Assembly (NCBI GenBank): GCA_016872725.1
Contig: VGZC01000010.1
Span: 1-64,000, forward strand
Direction: 5' to 3'
Source of the DNA: Planctomycetota bacterium
Lineage (GTDB): Bacteria > Planctomycetota > Planctomycetia > Pirellulales > Pirellulaceae
DNA: 64,000 bases
This document shows positions 42,943 through 52,562 of this stretch, piece by piece. Below the pieces are notes generated by a model that saw only the letters and a program-made list of their open reading frames with translations, was not told where the DNA came from and ran no database searches. The position numbers were made by a program, and so were the translations under genes. The first letter of the stretch is position 1. Each line of letters begins with the position of its first letter.

Positions 42943-43998
42943 TTACGGCGCCGGTCGAAAGAACGAGCCGACGCGCGCCATGGCGTTTCCGATATGGCGG
43001 GCCACCGAGTAATGTCCACCTTCGTACCAGTGGATGTCGGGCTCGCCGAACGCGTGCCAGAGCGATTCGGTGCACGCTCGAGGAATGACCTCGTCGTCAC
43101 TCGCGTTCAGCATCAGGATGCGTTTTCCCTTGGCGTTCGCGCCGTATCGGGTGGGGTCGATCTCGCGCATCGCCGCGAGGAATTCCTCTTTCGTTCCTCC
43201 GCGGGCCGTCCATTGCTCGCGCACGTCGTCCAGTTCACCCGATTCCCACGCGACGCGGCCGATATCGCCTCCGGCGAGCAATAGGCAGGCGTTGGCGATC
43301 CTCGGTTCGCTGGTCGCGACGAGCGCTCCCGTGATACCCCCAAGGCTGATGCCGAAAACGCCGAGTTGTCTTGGATCGACATCGTCGCGCGATTCCAACC
43401 ACGCGAACGCGCGCCGGATATCGAGGACCGCCTGCGTCATTCCCTCGACCGTTTCCCGCGGATCGGGACTGATCATCCGGCGCGCGACGCCTTCCTGCCG
43501 CCGAGGCCCGTAGTACGGCATCTTGAGAAACAGGGCGGAAGCGCCCTGTTCGGAGATCGTCAGACAGAAGAGCCGTGCGAGATCGAAATCGCCGCCGAGG
43601 ATATGCAGCACGACGACGGCCGGTTTCCGATCAGGCCCCTTCCTGGATTGGAAGAACTCGCAGTGCACCGTGTTGTTCGCCTCATGCGGCGTCGTGACGG
43701 GTGACGGAAACCGAAGGTCCCACACGTTCGCTCCGTTGACTTCGATCTTCATCGGCCGCATCTCGTATGGGAACCGATGTTCGGCCAGCCGGAATCGCGT
43801 GGCGACGCGCTCGTCGCCGGCGGGGACCGCATAGGCCACTTCACCGCGCCTCACGGACTCCGGTTCATCGCCGACCGCGCGAGCCCTTCCGGCCAAGGAG
43901 GCAATCGTCAGGACGAGCCAAACGCGGATCACCGACGCGCTCCGCGGCCGCGTCGGGCGGATCGTCGATCGAGGTCGGAACGAAAGGCCGAGGGCCAT
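42943..43998 (-). CDS. Secreted alpha/beta hydrolase
   Basis: Hydrolase of 351 residues with an N-terminal signal peptide (VIRVWLVLTIASLAGRARA). The nucleophile elbow is GISLGG (Ser within VFGISLGGITGAL), Asp is in NASDDEVIPRA, and the catalytic His is in EGGHYSVARHIG. The middle reads as a dienelactone-hydrolase or acetyl-xylan-esterase-like fold. I start at the ATG at 43998; the same frame runs open to 44964 but overlaps the HAD gene on the other strand and has no homology there. Substrate unknown. Confidence 0.82.
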   Translation of the reverse strand: MALGLSFRPRSTIRPTRPRSASVIRVWLVLTIASLAGRARAVGDEPESVRRGEVAYAVPAGDERVATRFRLAEHRFPYEMRPMKIEVNGANVWDLRFPSPVTTPHEANNTVHCEFFQSRKGPDRKPAVVVLHILGGDFDLARLFCLTISEQGASALFLKMPYYGPRRQEGVARRMISPDPRETVEGMTQAVLDIRRAFAWLESRDDVDPRQLGVFGISLGGITGALVATSEPRIANACLLLAGGDIGRVAWESGELDDVREQWTARGGTKEEFLAAMREIDPTRYGANAKGKRILMLNASDDEVIPRACTESLWHAFGEPDIHWYEGGHYSVARHIGNAMARVGSFFRPAP

Positions 43999-44223
43999 GA
44001 TCGAACTCCAAAGCGGTGGGGCGTTGAACCGACGGGAATCACGGACTGCGCGATGGCGGCCGACCGTGCCTCGCGGATTTCCCGCCGCGATCGGTCGATC
44101 GCCCATGGACGAATCCTCGCCGGCTCGCCAGATTATAGCATGTTCCGCGTTCGCGACGGCGCGGCCGCGCGGCTTGAGCATTCCGTGTCGCACGAACATT
44201 CCTTTCCGCCTCGAAAGCCACGC

Positions 44224-44934
44224 ATGGCACGCAATGCCGACGCATCGATGACGCCACCGCGGCCCGTCATCTTCGATCTCGACGGTACGCTCCTCGATAC
44301 GCTGCTCGATATCGCGAACGCCGCGAACGACTGTCTCGTCGAAGAGGGCGCGCCGATCCATACGCCCGACGCCTATCGGTTCTTCGTCGGGGAGGGCGTG
44401 CAGGTTCTCATGGGGCGCGTCCTGCCGGAGGACCGGCGCGACGCGGAGACGATCGCGCGATGCGTCGCCCGGTTTGGCCAGGCGTACGAGAGGAGATGGC
44501 GCGAGCACAGCGCGCCGTATCCGCGCGTCGAGCGGCTCTTGGACGAACTTCGGTCGCGCGACGCGCCCACCGCCGTGCTCTCCAACAAGCCGCAGGATTT
44601 CACGCGCAAGTGCACCGACTTTTTCTTTCCGGGATATCCGTTCCGCGTCGTCTTCGGCGCGCGGCCGGGCGTTCCCCGCAAACCGGCCCCCGACGGAGCG
44701 ACCGAAATCGGCCACATCCTTGGGACCGAGCCAAACAAGATCGTCTATGTCGGGGATTCGTCGGTCGACATGCGGACGGCCGTCGCCGCGGGTATGTTCC
44801 CCGTCGGTGTGTCGTGGGGATTCCGGCCTCGAATGGAACTCATCGCCGCGGGCGCGGCGGTCATCATCGACGATCCGCTCGAATTGCCCGCGATCCTCGA
44901 AAGGCCGCTGTCCGACCGATCGAGCGGTCAATAG
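44224..44934 (+). CDS. gph: HAD hydrolase, phosphoglycolate phosphatase-like
   Basis: HAD-superfamily phosphatase of 236 residues. Motif I is VIFDLDGTLLDTLLD (nucleophile Asp and Asp+2), motif II lies in AVLSNKPQDF, motif III Lys is in PRKPAPDG, and motif IV is VYVGDSSVDMRTAV. The helical cap between motif I and II is the size of the Gph class. It probably removes phosphate from 2-phosphoglycolate or another small phosphate ester. I start at the ATG at 44224, near motif I. It is divergent to the alpha/beta hydrolase and overlaps the convergent DUF1343 gene by 7 bases. Confidence 0.83.
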   Translation: MARNADASMTPPRPVIFDLDGTLLDTLLDIANAANDCLVEEGAPIHTPDAYRFFVGEGVQVLMGRVLPEDRRDAETIARCVARFGQAYERRWREHSAPYPRVERLLDELRSRDAPTAVLSNKPQDFTRKCTDFFFPGYPFRVVFGARPGVPRKPAPDGATEIGHILGTEPNKIVYVGDSSVDMRTAVAAGMFPVGVSWGFRPRMELIAAGAAVIIDDPLELPAILERPLSDRSSGQ

Positions 44935-46124
44935 AGCCTTGCCGATCCGACCCGCTCGCGCCACGCGTCGGCGTCGACATCGACGATCGTCTGCGGAAGG
45001 CGCGAAAGGGGCGTGTCGCGACCAAGCCCGTCAATCGCCTGTCGCAGCCGAGTTCCGCCCGACAGAATGTCGATCGGCGCGTGTTCGAAATCGTATTCAT
45101 AAGGCGGGTCGTTCCAGCGGAACGAATCGGGCGCTTGGAGGCGGACGGCCGCGAGCACCGCGACGGCCGCTCGGTAAGGACGAAACGCCTCGAAATCATC
45201 GATCTGGAATTGAACGCCCTCGCATCGCACGCCTCGCCACTTGTCAAACGTGGGAACGAACCGGATCGGCCGCGCGATCGCGCCCGCCATCCGGTCGGCA
45301 TGCGGGCCTCCCAGATCGTCGGCCAACTTCCATGCATCGAGATACGGTGCGCCGACAAGCTCGAATGGGGTCGTGGTGCCCCTTCCCTCCGATAGATTGG
45401 TGCCTTCGAGCAACACCATGCCCGGGTACCATGCGACGCTTTCCCATCGCGGCAGGTTCGGCGATGTGGGAACCCACGGCCGTCCGCATTCAGGCCAGAT
45501 CGTATCGCGCGTCCAACCATCGAGGCGAACGACATCGATCGAGACGCCGATGCCGCGGCCGCGAACCAGGAGCCGTACCGCCTCGGCCATCGTCAGGCCA
45601 TGTCGCATCGGGAACTCGGCGTTGCCCACAAAGCTCCGATGGGAACGCTCCAGCAAGGGCCCTTCGACCACGACGCCGCCGAGCGGATTGGGACGGTCGA
45701 GGACGAGCACGGGGATCGCGCGTTCCGCGCAGGCCTCGAGGCATTCGAGCACGGTCCAGAGAAACGTGTAGACGCGGGCGCCGACGTCCTGGAGGTCGAC
45801 GACGAGCAACTCCGCTCCATCCAGCATGCGGGACGTGGGGCGGCGCGTCTCACTGTATAGGCTGTGGATGGGAACGCGCAATCGAGGGTGAACCTCGTGC
45901 GGCGACTCGATCATGTTCGCCTGCTGTTCACCGAAGAGCCCGTGCTGCGGGGAGAAGATCGCCGTGAGCCGATTCGGGAACCGATCGGCCAGGGCATCCC
46001 AGGCGTGTCGCCCCCGCGCATCGACCGATGCGACGTTCGCGAGGAGCGCGAACCGCGCTCCGTCCGCGAGCGACGGAGGGGGCGAGGCAAGACATTGGTC
46101 CAAGCCGGTTGCCACGCGGGCCAT
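44928..46124 (-). CDS. DUF1343 protein (NamZ-like exo-beta-N-acetylmuramidase)
   Basis: Protein of 398 residues of the DUF1343 family, whose member NamZ releases terminal N-acetylmuramic acid from peptidoglycan fragments. Conserved parts are AIFSPQHGLFGEQQANMIE, VPIHSLYSE, VVDLQDVGARVYTFLWT, VLDRPNPLGG, RHGLTMAE, WYPGMVLLEGTNLSEGRG and PTFDKWRG. I start at the ATG at 46124; no signal peptide is evident from that start, while the longer frame to 46412 has no homology. It would serve cell-wall recycling. Confidence 0.88.
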   Translation of the reverse strand: MARVATGLDQCLASPPPSLADGARFALLANVASVDARGRHAWDALADRFPNRLTAIFSPQHGLFGEQQANMIESPHEVHPRLRVPIHSLYSETRRPTSRMLDGAELLVVDLQDVGARVYTFLWTVLECLEACAERAIPVLVLDRPNPLGGVVVEGPLLERSHRSFVGNAEFPMRHGLTMAEAVRLLVRGRGIGVSIDVVRLDGWTRDTIWPECGRPWVPTSPNLPRWESVAWYPGMVLLEGTNLSEGRGTTTPFELVGAPYLDAWKLADDLGGPHADRMAGAIARPIRFVPTFDKWRGVRCEGVQFQIDDFEAFRPYRAAVAVLAAVRLQAPDSFRWNDPPYEYDFEHAPIDILSGGTRLRQAIDGLGRDTPLSRLPQTIVDVDADAWRERVGSARLY

Positions 46125-46321
46125 CGATGCGACACTCCCGAGCAAGGAAGGCGATTGGCATGCGAGACCGTTTATCCCCGGTTGCGGCCGCCCCCGCAAG
46201 GCGGGAGGAAACCGAGGCGGGCGGACAACGGCCTCGAGCCTCGCGCGATCGACGCCGACGCGCGACGGGTTGCGGCCAGAGTCCCGATCGTGCCATACTC
46301 GGCGACGGAGTTCACGCGTCC

Positions 46322-48823
46322 ATGGATCGCGTTCGTCCTGTCCGATCGATCGCCTGTCCGTATCTCGCGGTTGCCGCGGGGATCGGCGGCGCGGCGCTGT
46401 GCGCATTGGCATGGCGCGGCTGGACGATCAGCGGCAACGATCTCGATCTCCTTCCCGCGATCGGTTCCGCGCTTGCGATCGCGTTCCTCATCGAACGCGC
46501 GGGGCGTCTTGAAGGACGCGGCGGGCCCGCGCTTGCGGCGGGAATGGTCGCGCTGTCCGTCGCCGGCTCCAAGTTCCTGGGCTGGGATCCGCTGGGGATC
46601 GTCGAGCGATCGATGGCGGGGGAAACGGGGGAAGCCGCCGGGCTCCCGGTCGTCGATCGATGGCGTACCGCCGGGTCCGGCCTCGAGGGGCCGACCCTCG
46701 CCGTGAACCTGACGGCCTACCTGGCGGCTCCGCTGATCGGCGCCGCGGCATACGCCGCACTGTCGCGCGCCTGTCGGGGTGGGGCCGTCGAGGATTCCTC
46801 GGCGCCAAGCGATGTGACGGAGTCATGTCACATTCGAGGAGACCGCCGGTGGGCGGCCCTCGCGGCGGCCTTTGTGATCTTCGCAACGGCCGTACGATGG
46901 GTCGCGGCGTGGCCGGAATCGACCGGATTCCTGCAAATGACGTTTCCCGTGAACGGCGTCCACTCGGCGAATTCGCTCTTGGGATACGCGATGCTGGTCG
47001 ACGGAAGGCCGGTGATGGCGGAGACCGTTCCGGCGTGGGAGCAGGTGGCATGGTTCGGAGGCGCTGCGCGAAGCGACACGAATTTTCGGTACCGCCGAGC
47101 CGGTTACGCGTTCCTCGCGGCGCACGTGGCCCCATGGATCGGGACGGAACGGGCCCTGCTCTTTGTGAATGAACTCGCGTTCGTCGCGGCGATGGCGGCC
47201 GTCTGGCGGTTGGCGACGGCGTTGTTCCGGGACCGCCTTGCCGCGATGATCGCCGTGTGCCTCGCGTCGTTCGGATGCGGGTTCTTCTTTCATGGCGACG
47301 CGACATCGCCGCATGTGCTCGCGTTCGCCCTGTACTACGTCGGGATCGCGTGGCTGGTCGAACGGGGGTTCCCGGACCGGCGTCTCGCTTGGCCCGTTCA
47401 TGCGCGGTTCGCGACGTTCGTCGGGCTCGTATCGCTCGTTTACAACGTCGCGCCGATGTTGCTGTTCGCCTATGCCTGCCTCGGCCTTCGAACCCAGGCA
47501 CGGCGCCATCTCGCGGCGGCGGCCGGGATCGCGATCGCCTTCGCCGTCGTGTGGCGGTGGGCGTTGCCCGCGATCGGGATTTTCCCGGAGCCGATCGAGG
47601 AGTCGTACCTTCGGGGATCGCTCGCGGCGTGGTGGGAATCGGCGCGCGGCGCGCCGTTCGAGTTCATATCCCGCGCGGCCGGCTCGATTGGCGAAGCGCT
47701 GACCTGTTTCGAATCGCCCGGCCTGCTCGCCGCGGGAATGGCGGGTTGGATCGCCCTATTCCGCGCGCGGCGCGGGGCCGCCGTCGCCGCGGCGGTCGTC
47801 GCGGGGCCCGTGCTCGCGTGCGCGCTCTTTTCCCCCGTCGCGACCGCGCGCGGCTACCTGGTGTACGGATCGAGCTGCGTTGTCCACGTCCTGGCGGGCC
47901 GCCTCGCCGCGGTCCACGCGCGAGGCGGACACGCCCGCCGCGCGGCGATGATCGGCCTCCTGGTCCTCGTCGGCCTCACGCAGGTCGTCTGGTGCCTTTC
48001 GCACCGGTTCGGATGGCTCGGCCCCGTCACCGTCTATTTCCAAGGCTGGCCGCGCGGCGCCGCGACGATGGCGCGCGCGCCGACCGAAACGGTCAGCCTC
48101 ACCGGCCGCGACGCCAACCCGTTCCCGTTTCGGCGTACGGGGTCGTATATCGAATCGGGCGCGAGCCCCGCGCGGGGGCCGGACCGGGAGCCGCGTCGAC
48201 GGATCCTGTTCGCGCTCGCAAGCCGGTTTCCCTTCGTCGTCGCGATCGGGACATTCGTATGCGCCTCGGTCGATGATCGCCGCCGGCGGCGGCGAAGCGT
48301 TGCGGTCCTGGTCTCCGTGACGAGCGTCGCGGCCCTCACGTATCCCAGTCGTCCGGTTCCGGAACCGAGACCGCTGGATATCCGCGAGTCCGTTTCGATC
48401 GCGGCGCATGGATCGACGCGGGTTCGCGTCGACGTGGCGCCGGACGTCTGGGACCGAATGCTGCGGCACGCGTCGCGGACCGGTATGCCCGTTCTGCTGC
48501 ATGTGGGTGGGCCGCCCGACGCCTACGCGCAGTTGGAGATCGACGTCCTGTTTGATGATCGGCCGGTCGCCGCGCGCGCTCGGGGCGGCGGCGAATACGA
48601 ACTCGAACTCGATATCGATTCGCGCGGTCGATCGTCGGCGGCACCGTCGACCATCACCGTGTGTTGGACGAACCGCGCCGATCGCATCGCGCGCATCGCG
48701 GGATGGCAATCGGTTCATTTGGCGGGCCGCCGATGGATGGACGCGTCCGCCGGTCCATGCCTTCCCGCAATGGAATTGCGTGTGCGCGACGCGAGCGGCC
48801 ATTTGTGCTTTGCGGCGTATTGA
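46322..48823 (+). CDS. Large polytopic membrane protein (possible GT-C-like)
   Basis: Protein of 833 residues. Many hydrophobic segments from residue 12 to about 560 (for instance LAVAAGIGGAALCALAW, WAALAAAFVIFATAVRW, MAAVWRLATALFRDRLAAMIAV) and a hydrophilic C-terminal region of about 200 residues that is beta-rich. The overall layout of many helices with extracytoplasmic loops resembles GT-C glycosyltransferases or mannosyltransferase-like proteins, but I see no definite catalytic DxD pair, so the function is unknown. I start at the ATG at 46322, after which the membrane segments begin; the frame is open to 46028 without homology. Confidence 0.68.
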   Translation: MDRVRPVRSIACPYLAVAAGIGGAALCALAWRGWTISGNDLDLLPAIGSALAIAFLIERAGRLEGRGGPALAAGMVALSVAGSKFLGWDPLGIVERSMAGETGEAAGLPVVDRWRTAGSGLEGPTLAVNLTAYLAAPLIGAAAYAALSRACRGGAVEDSSAPSDVTESCHIRGDRRWAALAAAFVIFATAVRWVAAWPESTGFLQMTFPVNGVHSANSLLGYAMLVDGRPVMAETVPAWEQVAWFGGAARSDTNFRYRRAGYAFLAAHVAPWIGTERALLFVNELAFVAAMAAVWRLATALFRDRLAAMIAVCLASFGCGFFFHGDATSPHVLAFALYYVGIAWLVERGFPDRRLAWPVHARFATFVGLVSLVYNVAPMLLFAYACLGLRTQARRHLAAAAGIAIAFAVVWRWALPAIGIFPEPIEESYLRGSLAAWWESARGAPFEFISRAAGSIGEALTCFESPGLLAAGMAGWIALFRARRGAAVAAAVVAGPVLACALFSPVATARGYLVYGSSCVVHVLAGRLAAVHARGGHARRAAMIGLLVLVGLTQVVWCLSHRFGWLGPVTVYFQGWPRGAATMARAPTETVSLTGRDANPFPFRRTGSYIESGASPARGPDREPRRRILFALASRFPFVVAIGTFVCASVDDRRRRRRSVAVLVSVTSVAALTYPSRPVPEPRPLDIRESVSIAAHGSTRVRVDVAPDVWDRMLRHASRTGMPVLLHVGGPPDAYAQLEIDVLFDDRPVAARARGGGEYELELDIDSRGRSSAAPSTITVCWTNRADRIARIAGWQSVHLAGRRWMDASAGPCLPAMELRVRDASGHLCFAAY

Positions 48824-49067
48824 GCCAAGTCGCGCGGCCGCATCGGTCCGAGACCGCGGATCGGTTGATCGGCTTGTTGCTGTGGGAAACGGGTCGGCGC
48901 GGTGCCGCGCGGAATCGGCCTCATGCGTCCCCGGCATTGCCGTGATGCGCCGCGCGGGATATGGTGGCAAGGACGCCGAGCAACGGCCGTTCGCCCGAAC
49001 CGAACGGATCGAATACCCCATCATTGCCCAGACCGTGTGCCGTGATACGCCTGAACGGCGCCGACGG

Positions 49068-50177
49068 ATGAATCGCTCAAAACTGCGCCGCCGGATCGCC
49101 TGGGAGGCCGCTCGGCTCATGTACCAGCGGCAGGAATCCGAATACTACCGCGCCAAATGGAAGGCGGCTCGGCGCATCTGCCGGGGATGGGTGAAGCCGA
49201 GCGATTTGCCGAGCAACGCGGAAGTGCGCGATGAGATCCTCGCCCTCGCGCGACTCCACGAAGGCGGGAAACAGCTCGCCAACCTGCGCGACATGCGCAT
49301 CGATGCGCTTCGCATGATGCACGCGCTGCGGCGTTTTCGGCCGCGACTCATCGGCAGCGTCATGACCGGACACGTGCGCGCGGGCTCGGACATCGATCTG
49401 CACGTCTTTTCGGACAGCATCGAGGCGATCACCCTCCAGCTCGATGAGGACGGGTGCATCTACGACGTCGAACGCAAACGCGTGCGCAAAGGGGGCGAAG
49501 TCCGCTCCTTCACGCACATCCACGTGAGGGGTCGTTTTCCTTTCGAACTGACGGTCTACGCGGCCGACGAGGCGCATCATGTCTTCCGGAGTTCGATCAC
49601 GGGCAAACCGATGGAACGCGCGAGCATCGCGGAATTCGAGCAGTTCCTGGCGCGGGAGTATCCCGACATGGCGGTCGACAAGGCGGTTGCCGACGTGGAA
49701 AAGGGCATCGACCGGTTCCAGGTCTTCCAAAGCCTCTTGTTGCCGCTCGAACGCGTGGAACAAAGCAAGATCCACCATCCCGAAGGCGACGCGCTTTACC
49801 ATAGCCTTCAGGTCTTCGACTTGGCCCGCGATGCCCTGCCGTACGACCAGGAGTTTTTGGAAGCGGCCCTGTTGCACGACGTCGGAAAGGCGATCGACTC
49901 CAAGGACCACGTCGCCGCGGGACTCGATGCGCTCGCCGGGTTCATCACACCCCGCACGCATTGGCTCATCGCGTTCCACATGCACGCGCGGCAGCTCCTC
50001 GACGGCGAACTCGGGCTCCGCGCGCGGCGCCGGTTGAGGGCCTCCGAGGATTTCGAGGAACTCATGACGCTCGCCCGCTGCGATCGCGATGGTCGCCAAC
50101 GGGGCGTCGAAACACCGGACATCGACGAGGCGATCGACTACCTGCGCGATCTGGAACGGACGTTCGGCACGGCCTGA
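49068..50177 (+). CDS. Nucleotidyltransferase-HD domain protein
   Basis: Protein of 369 residues. The nucleotidyltransferase core is at about residues 96-120 (IGSVMTGHVRAGSDIDLHVF, GS plus DxD). A second acidic carboxylate may lie in PFELTVY. An HD domain follows, with HSLQVFDLARD and LEAALLHDVGKA giving the H...HD metal site. The order NTase then HD recalls the tRNA nucleotidyltransferase/poly(A) polymerase family and also HD-linked small NTases; CCA-adding core signatures are not clear. I start at the ATG at 49068. It is convergent with the end of the microcompartment operon. Confidence 0.78.
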   Translation: MNRSKLRRRIAWEAARLMYQRQESEYYRAKWKAARRICRGWVKPSDLPSNAEVRDEILALARLHEGGKQLANLRDMRIDALRMMHALRRFRPRLIGSVMTGHVRAGSDIDLHVFSDSIEAITLQLDEDGCIYDVERKRVRKGGEVRSFTHIHVRGRFPFELTVYAADEAHHVFRSSITGKPMERASIAEFEQFLAREYPDMAVDKAVADVEKGIDRFQVFQSLLLPLERVEQSKIHHPEGDALYHSLQVFDLARDALPYDQEFLEAALLHDVGKAIDSKDHVAAGLDALAGFITPRTHWLIAFHMHARQLLDGELGLRARRRLRASEDFEELMTLARCDRDGRQRGVETPDIDEAIDYLRDLERTFGTA

Positions 50178-50196
50178 CGGACCGTGTGAGGGCCGG

Positions 50197-51138
50197 TCAC
50201 GCGCGGCCGATCCGTTTCAAAACGGTTTCCAACGTCTGACGAAGGACCAACCCGCTCTTGCGCAGCGATTGGACCTCCTTCGGCCAAAGATCGATTTGAA
50301 GGCGGTCCGCCGCGCCGTTTCGCCCGACGACGGTCGGTACCGACAACGCCACGTCGCGGATGTCGTACAACCCATCCTGAACCGTGGAGACCGGAAGGAG
50401 GCGTTTGGAATCGAGGGCGATCGACTCGATCACGTCGCGAATGGCGATCCCCACGGCGAAACCGGCGCCGCCCTTCTTCGCGATGACCTCGGCGCCGCTT
50501 CCCTTCGTTCGAGTGAATACGTCGTTTGCCGTCGTGTGGGTCCAACCGGGGAACTTGTCGAGCGGCAGGCCGCCCACTGTCGCGCTCGACCAGATCGGCA
50601 CCATGCTGTCGCCGTGTTCGCCCAGGATGAGCGCGGCAACCTGCGTCGGCGCGGCGCCGACCTGGCGGGCGATGAAACTGCGGAACCGAATCGTATCGAG
50701 CTGGGTCCCGAGCCCGAGCACGCGCGATTTCGGGAGCCCCAGACGATCGGCCGCGACATACGTCAGAATGTCGACCGGGTTCGAAACGACCAGCACGGTC
50801 GCCGATTCCTTCACGCCCGCCTTCGCGACATCGCCAAGGATGGAAAGGAAGAGATCGGTGTTCCGGTTGATCAAGTCGAGCCGGGATTCATCGGGTTTCC
50901 TGCGCAGGCCGGCCGTGATGCAGACCACGTCGCTGTCGGGGATCTGTTCGTATCCGCCCGATCGGATGATCTGATCGGCCGTGCTCGGCCCGCCGTGCAG
51001 CAGGTCCAGCGCCTGGCCGGCCGCGAGATCCTGGTTGACGTCGAGCAGGGCGATTTCGCGCACGACGCCTCCGCATTGCAGCGCGAACCCCGCGCTCGAT
51101 CCGACGAGTCCGCCGCCCCCGATGATGCTGACTTTCAT
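50197..51138 (-). CDS. Malate/lactate dehydrogenase of the microcompartment operon
   Basis: NAD-dependent 2-hydroxyacid dehydrogenase of the LDH/MDH fold (313 residues) at the downstream end of the BMC operon. It has the Rossmann motif IGGGGLVGSSAG, NPVDILT, the catalytic Asp in LDTIRFRSFIA and His in GEHGDSMVP. The specificity loop reads AGLRRKPDESR: the residue equivalent to LDH position 102 is Arg (malate-type) where lactate enzymes have Gln. In related Planctomycetota loci this enzyme is thought to recycle NAD. No encapsulation helix is visible. It starts 59 bases after the aldolase stop. Confidence 0.86.
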   Translation of the reverse strand: MKVSIIGGGGLVGSSAGFALQCGGVVREIALLDVNQDLAAGQALDLLHGGPSTADQIIRSGGYEQIPDSDVVCITAGLRRKPDESRLDLINRNTDLFLSILGDVAKAGVKESATVLVVSNPVDILTYVAADRLGLPKSRVLGLGTQLDTIRFRSFIARQVGAAPTQVAALILGEHGDSMVPIWSSATVGGLPLDKFPGWTHTTANDVFTRTKGSGAEVIAKKGGAGFAVGIAIRDVIESIALDSKRLLPVSTVQDGLYDIRDVALSVPTVVGRNGAADRLQIDLWPKEVQSLRKSGLVLRQTLETVLKRIGRA

Positions 51139-51197
51139 GTTGGGTGACCCTTACTGAGAAATTCCGCGCCATGCGGCACAAGGCTCCACGACGTACG

Positions 51198-52193
51198 TCA
51201 CGGCACGGAGTGCCGAGCGGCATTGGCCGCGAGTTGTTCCAGGACCTGTTCCGTGATGAGTCGCACAAGCGCGTCGACATCCGGCTCCGAACCGGCAGCG
51301 CCGCGGTTTCCATCGGTGGATGGGATGCGGGAACCGTTCGACGGTCCACTACCGCCCGCTTCCGCTTTCCCGATCGGGCCCGCGTTGGTCTTGCCATCGT
51401 CGGATGCCGAATCGGCCGAAGGGCGTGTCGGCTTCATGGGCGGCGGCGGCGCGAAGGCGCGCCGTTCGACGCCCGCCTTCGCCCAACTATCGCGGAAGAT
51501 GTCGTTCGCGCAGACGTCGCAGTCCTTGTATTCCGGCGTGTTCCTCGGGTCCGCGTAGCCCCATTTGTCCTTCAATTCGAGCAATTCGCGCTGCTTCTGC
51601 TCGGAGAAGTAATGCACCGGGCCGAGGCTCTTGGCGAGCATCAGGATGCGGCAGTAGGCATCGAGGATTTCGGTCCACCAATACGCCTGTTCGACGTTCT
51701 GTCCGAAACTGACCGTGCCGTGGTTGGCGAGGATGATGACGTTCGTCTTCGCCACGAACGGCAGGATCGTGTCGGCGAATTCCTGACCGCCAGGCGTCTC
51801 GTACCGGGTAATCGGGATGTCGCCGAGAAAAACCTCGACCTCGGGAAGCACGCATTGGGGAATCGGTTCGCGCGCCACGGCGAAGGCCGTCGCGTGCGGC
51901 GGATGGCAGTGCACGACGGACTTGACGTCGGGTCGGTGCTTGTAGATCTCGAGATGCAGCAGGGCCTCGCTCGACCTTTTCTTCGATCCGGCGGTCTGTT
52001 TGCCGGACATGTCGATCGTTGCGATGTCGTCCGGTTTGAGGAACCCCTTGCAATGCAACGTGGGCGTGCAGAGCACCTCGTTGTCGCCGACGCGCACCGA
52101 GATGTTTCCGTCGTTCGCCGCGGCGAACCCCTTATTGTAGATCCTGCGTCCGATTTCGCAGATGTCCTGTTTGACCTTAAAAACATTCGCCAT
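51198..52193 (-). CDS. Class II aldolase with C-terminal encapsulation helix
   Basis: Zinc-dependent class II aldolase/adducin-fold enzyme (331 residues), probably splitting L-fuculose- or L-rhamnulose-1-phosphate into DHAP and L-lactaldehyde, the substrate of the microcompartment. The catalytic metal site is VVHCHPPHAT with NHGTV further on and Glu in LPEVEVFLG. After the domain (to about residue 220) comes a Pro/Ser/Gly-rich linker and an amphipathic helix, DVDALVRLITEQVLEQLAANA, at the very C-terminus, the form of a BMC encapsulation peptide. Strong ribosome site AAGGAACC. It lies between a BMC-P gene and the dehydrogenase. Confidence 0.9.
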   Translation of the reverse strand: MANVFKVKQDICEIGRRIYNKGFAAANDGNISVRVGDNEVLCTPTLHCKGFLKPDDIATIDMSGKQTAGSKKRSSEALLHLEIYKHRPDVKSVVHCHPPHATAFAVAREPIPQCVLPEVEVFLGDIPITRYETPGGQEFADTILPFVAKTNVIILANHGTVSFGQNVEQAYWWTEILDAYCRILMLAKSLGPVHYFSEQKQRELLELKDKWGYADPRNTPEYKDCDVCANDIFRDSWAKAGVERRAFAPPPPMKPTRPSADSASDDGKTNAGPIGKAEAGGSGPSNGSRIPSTDGNRGAAGSEPDVDALVRLITEQVLEQLAANAARHSVP

Positions 52194-52245
52194 GAATCAG
52201 GTTCCTTGGGGCAACGGCGGGGCGTTGGAACGCCCGCAGGATGGG

Positions 52246-52560
52246 TCAGGGTGCCGACGGCGGATCGAGGTCGTCCGTCGAGAGAAGGTCGAAGTGATCG
52301 AGGATCGCCGCGCTGTAACAATCGACCGGTTTGTGGTCGGGGCGAAACGGCTGCGCGGCCTCGCCGCCCTCGCTGATCGCGATGATCGAACCGATTCCGC
52401 CGCCAAGATCGTCCCACGCGACGATCGGTTCGGCCGTCGCCGGTTCGCGGTGCGCGAGATTGCCGAGCGTCCATGGGACGACGACCTTGAGTCGGCCGCC
52501 CTTGAACGAGGGCAGGGCCCGATTGAGTGTGACCGTTCCGATGACTTCCGCGATGCGCAT
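52246..52560 (-). CDS. BMC-P (EutN/CcmL-type) vertex protein 1
   Basis: Pentameric microcompartment shell protein of 104 residues; pentamers cap the vertices of the polyhedral shell. Family features are MRIAEVIGTVTLNRALPSF, LKVVVPWTLG, VAWDDLGGGIGSIIAISEGGE and a C-terminal strand that leads to DCYSAAILDHFD. Its ATG is two bases after the stop of the upstream gene, so it is part of the operon. The pore loop (GGGIGS) is Gly-rich. A C-terminal Asp-Pro-Ser tail is unlike the other two paralogues here. Confidence 0.88.
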   Translation of the reverse strand: MRIAEVIGTVTLNRALPSFKGGRLKVVVPWTLGNLAHREPATAEPIVAWDDLGGGIGSIIAISEGGEAAQPFRPDHKPVDCYSAAILDHFDLLSTDDLDPPSAP

Positions 52561-52562
52561 CG

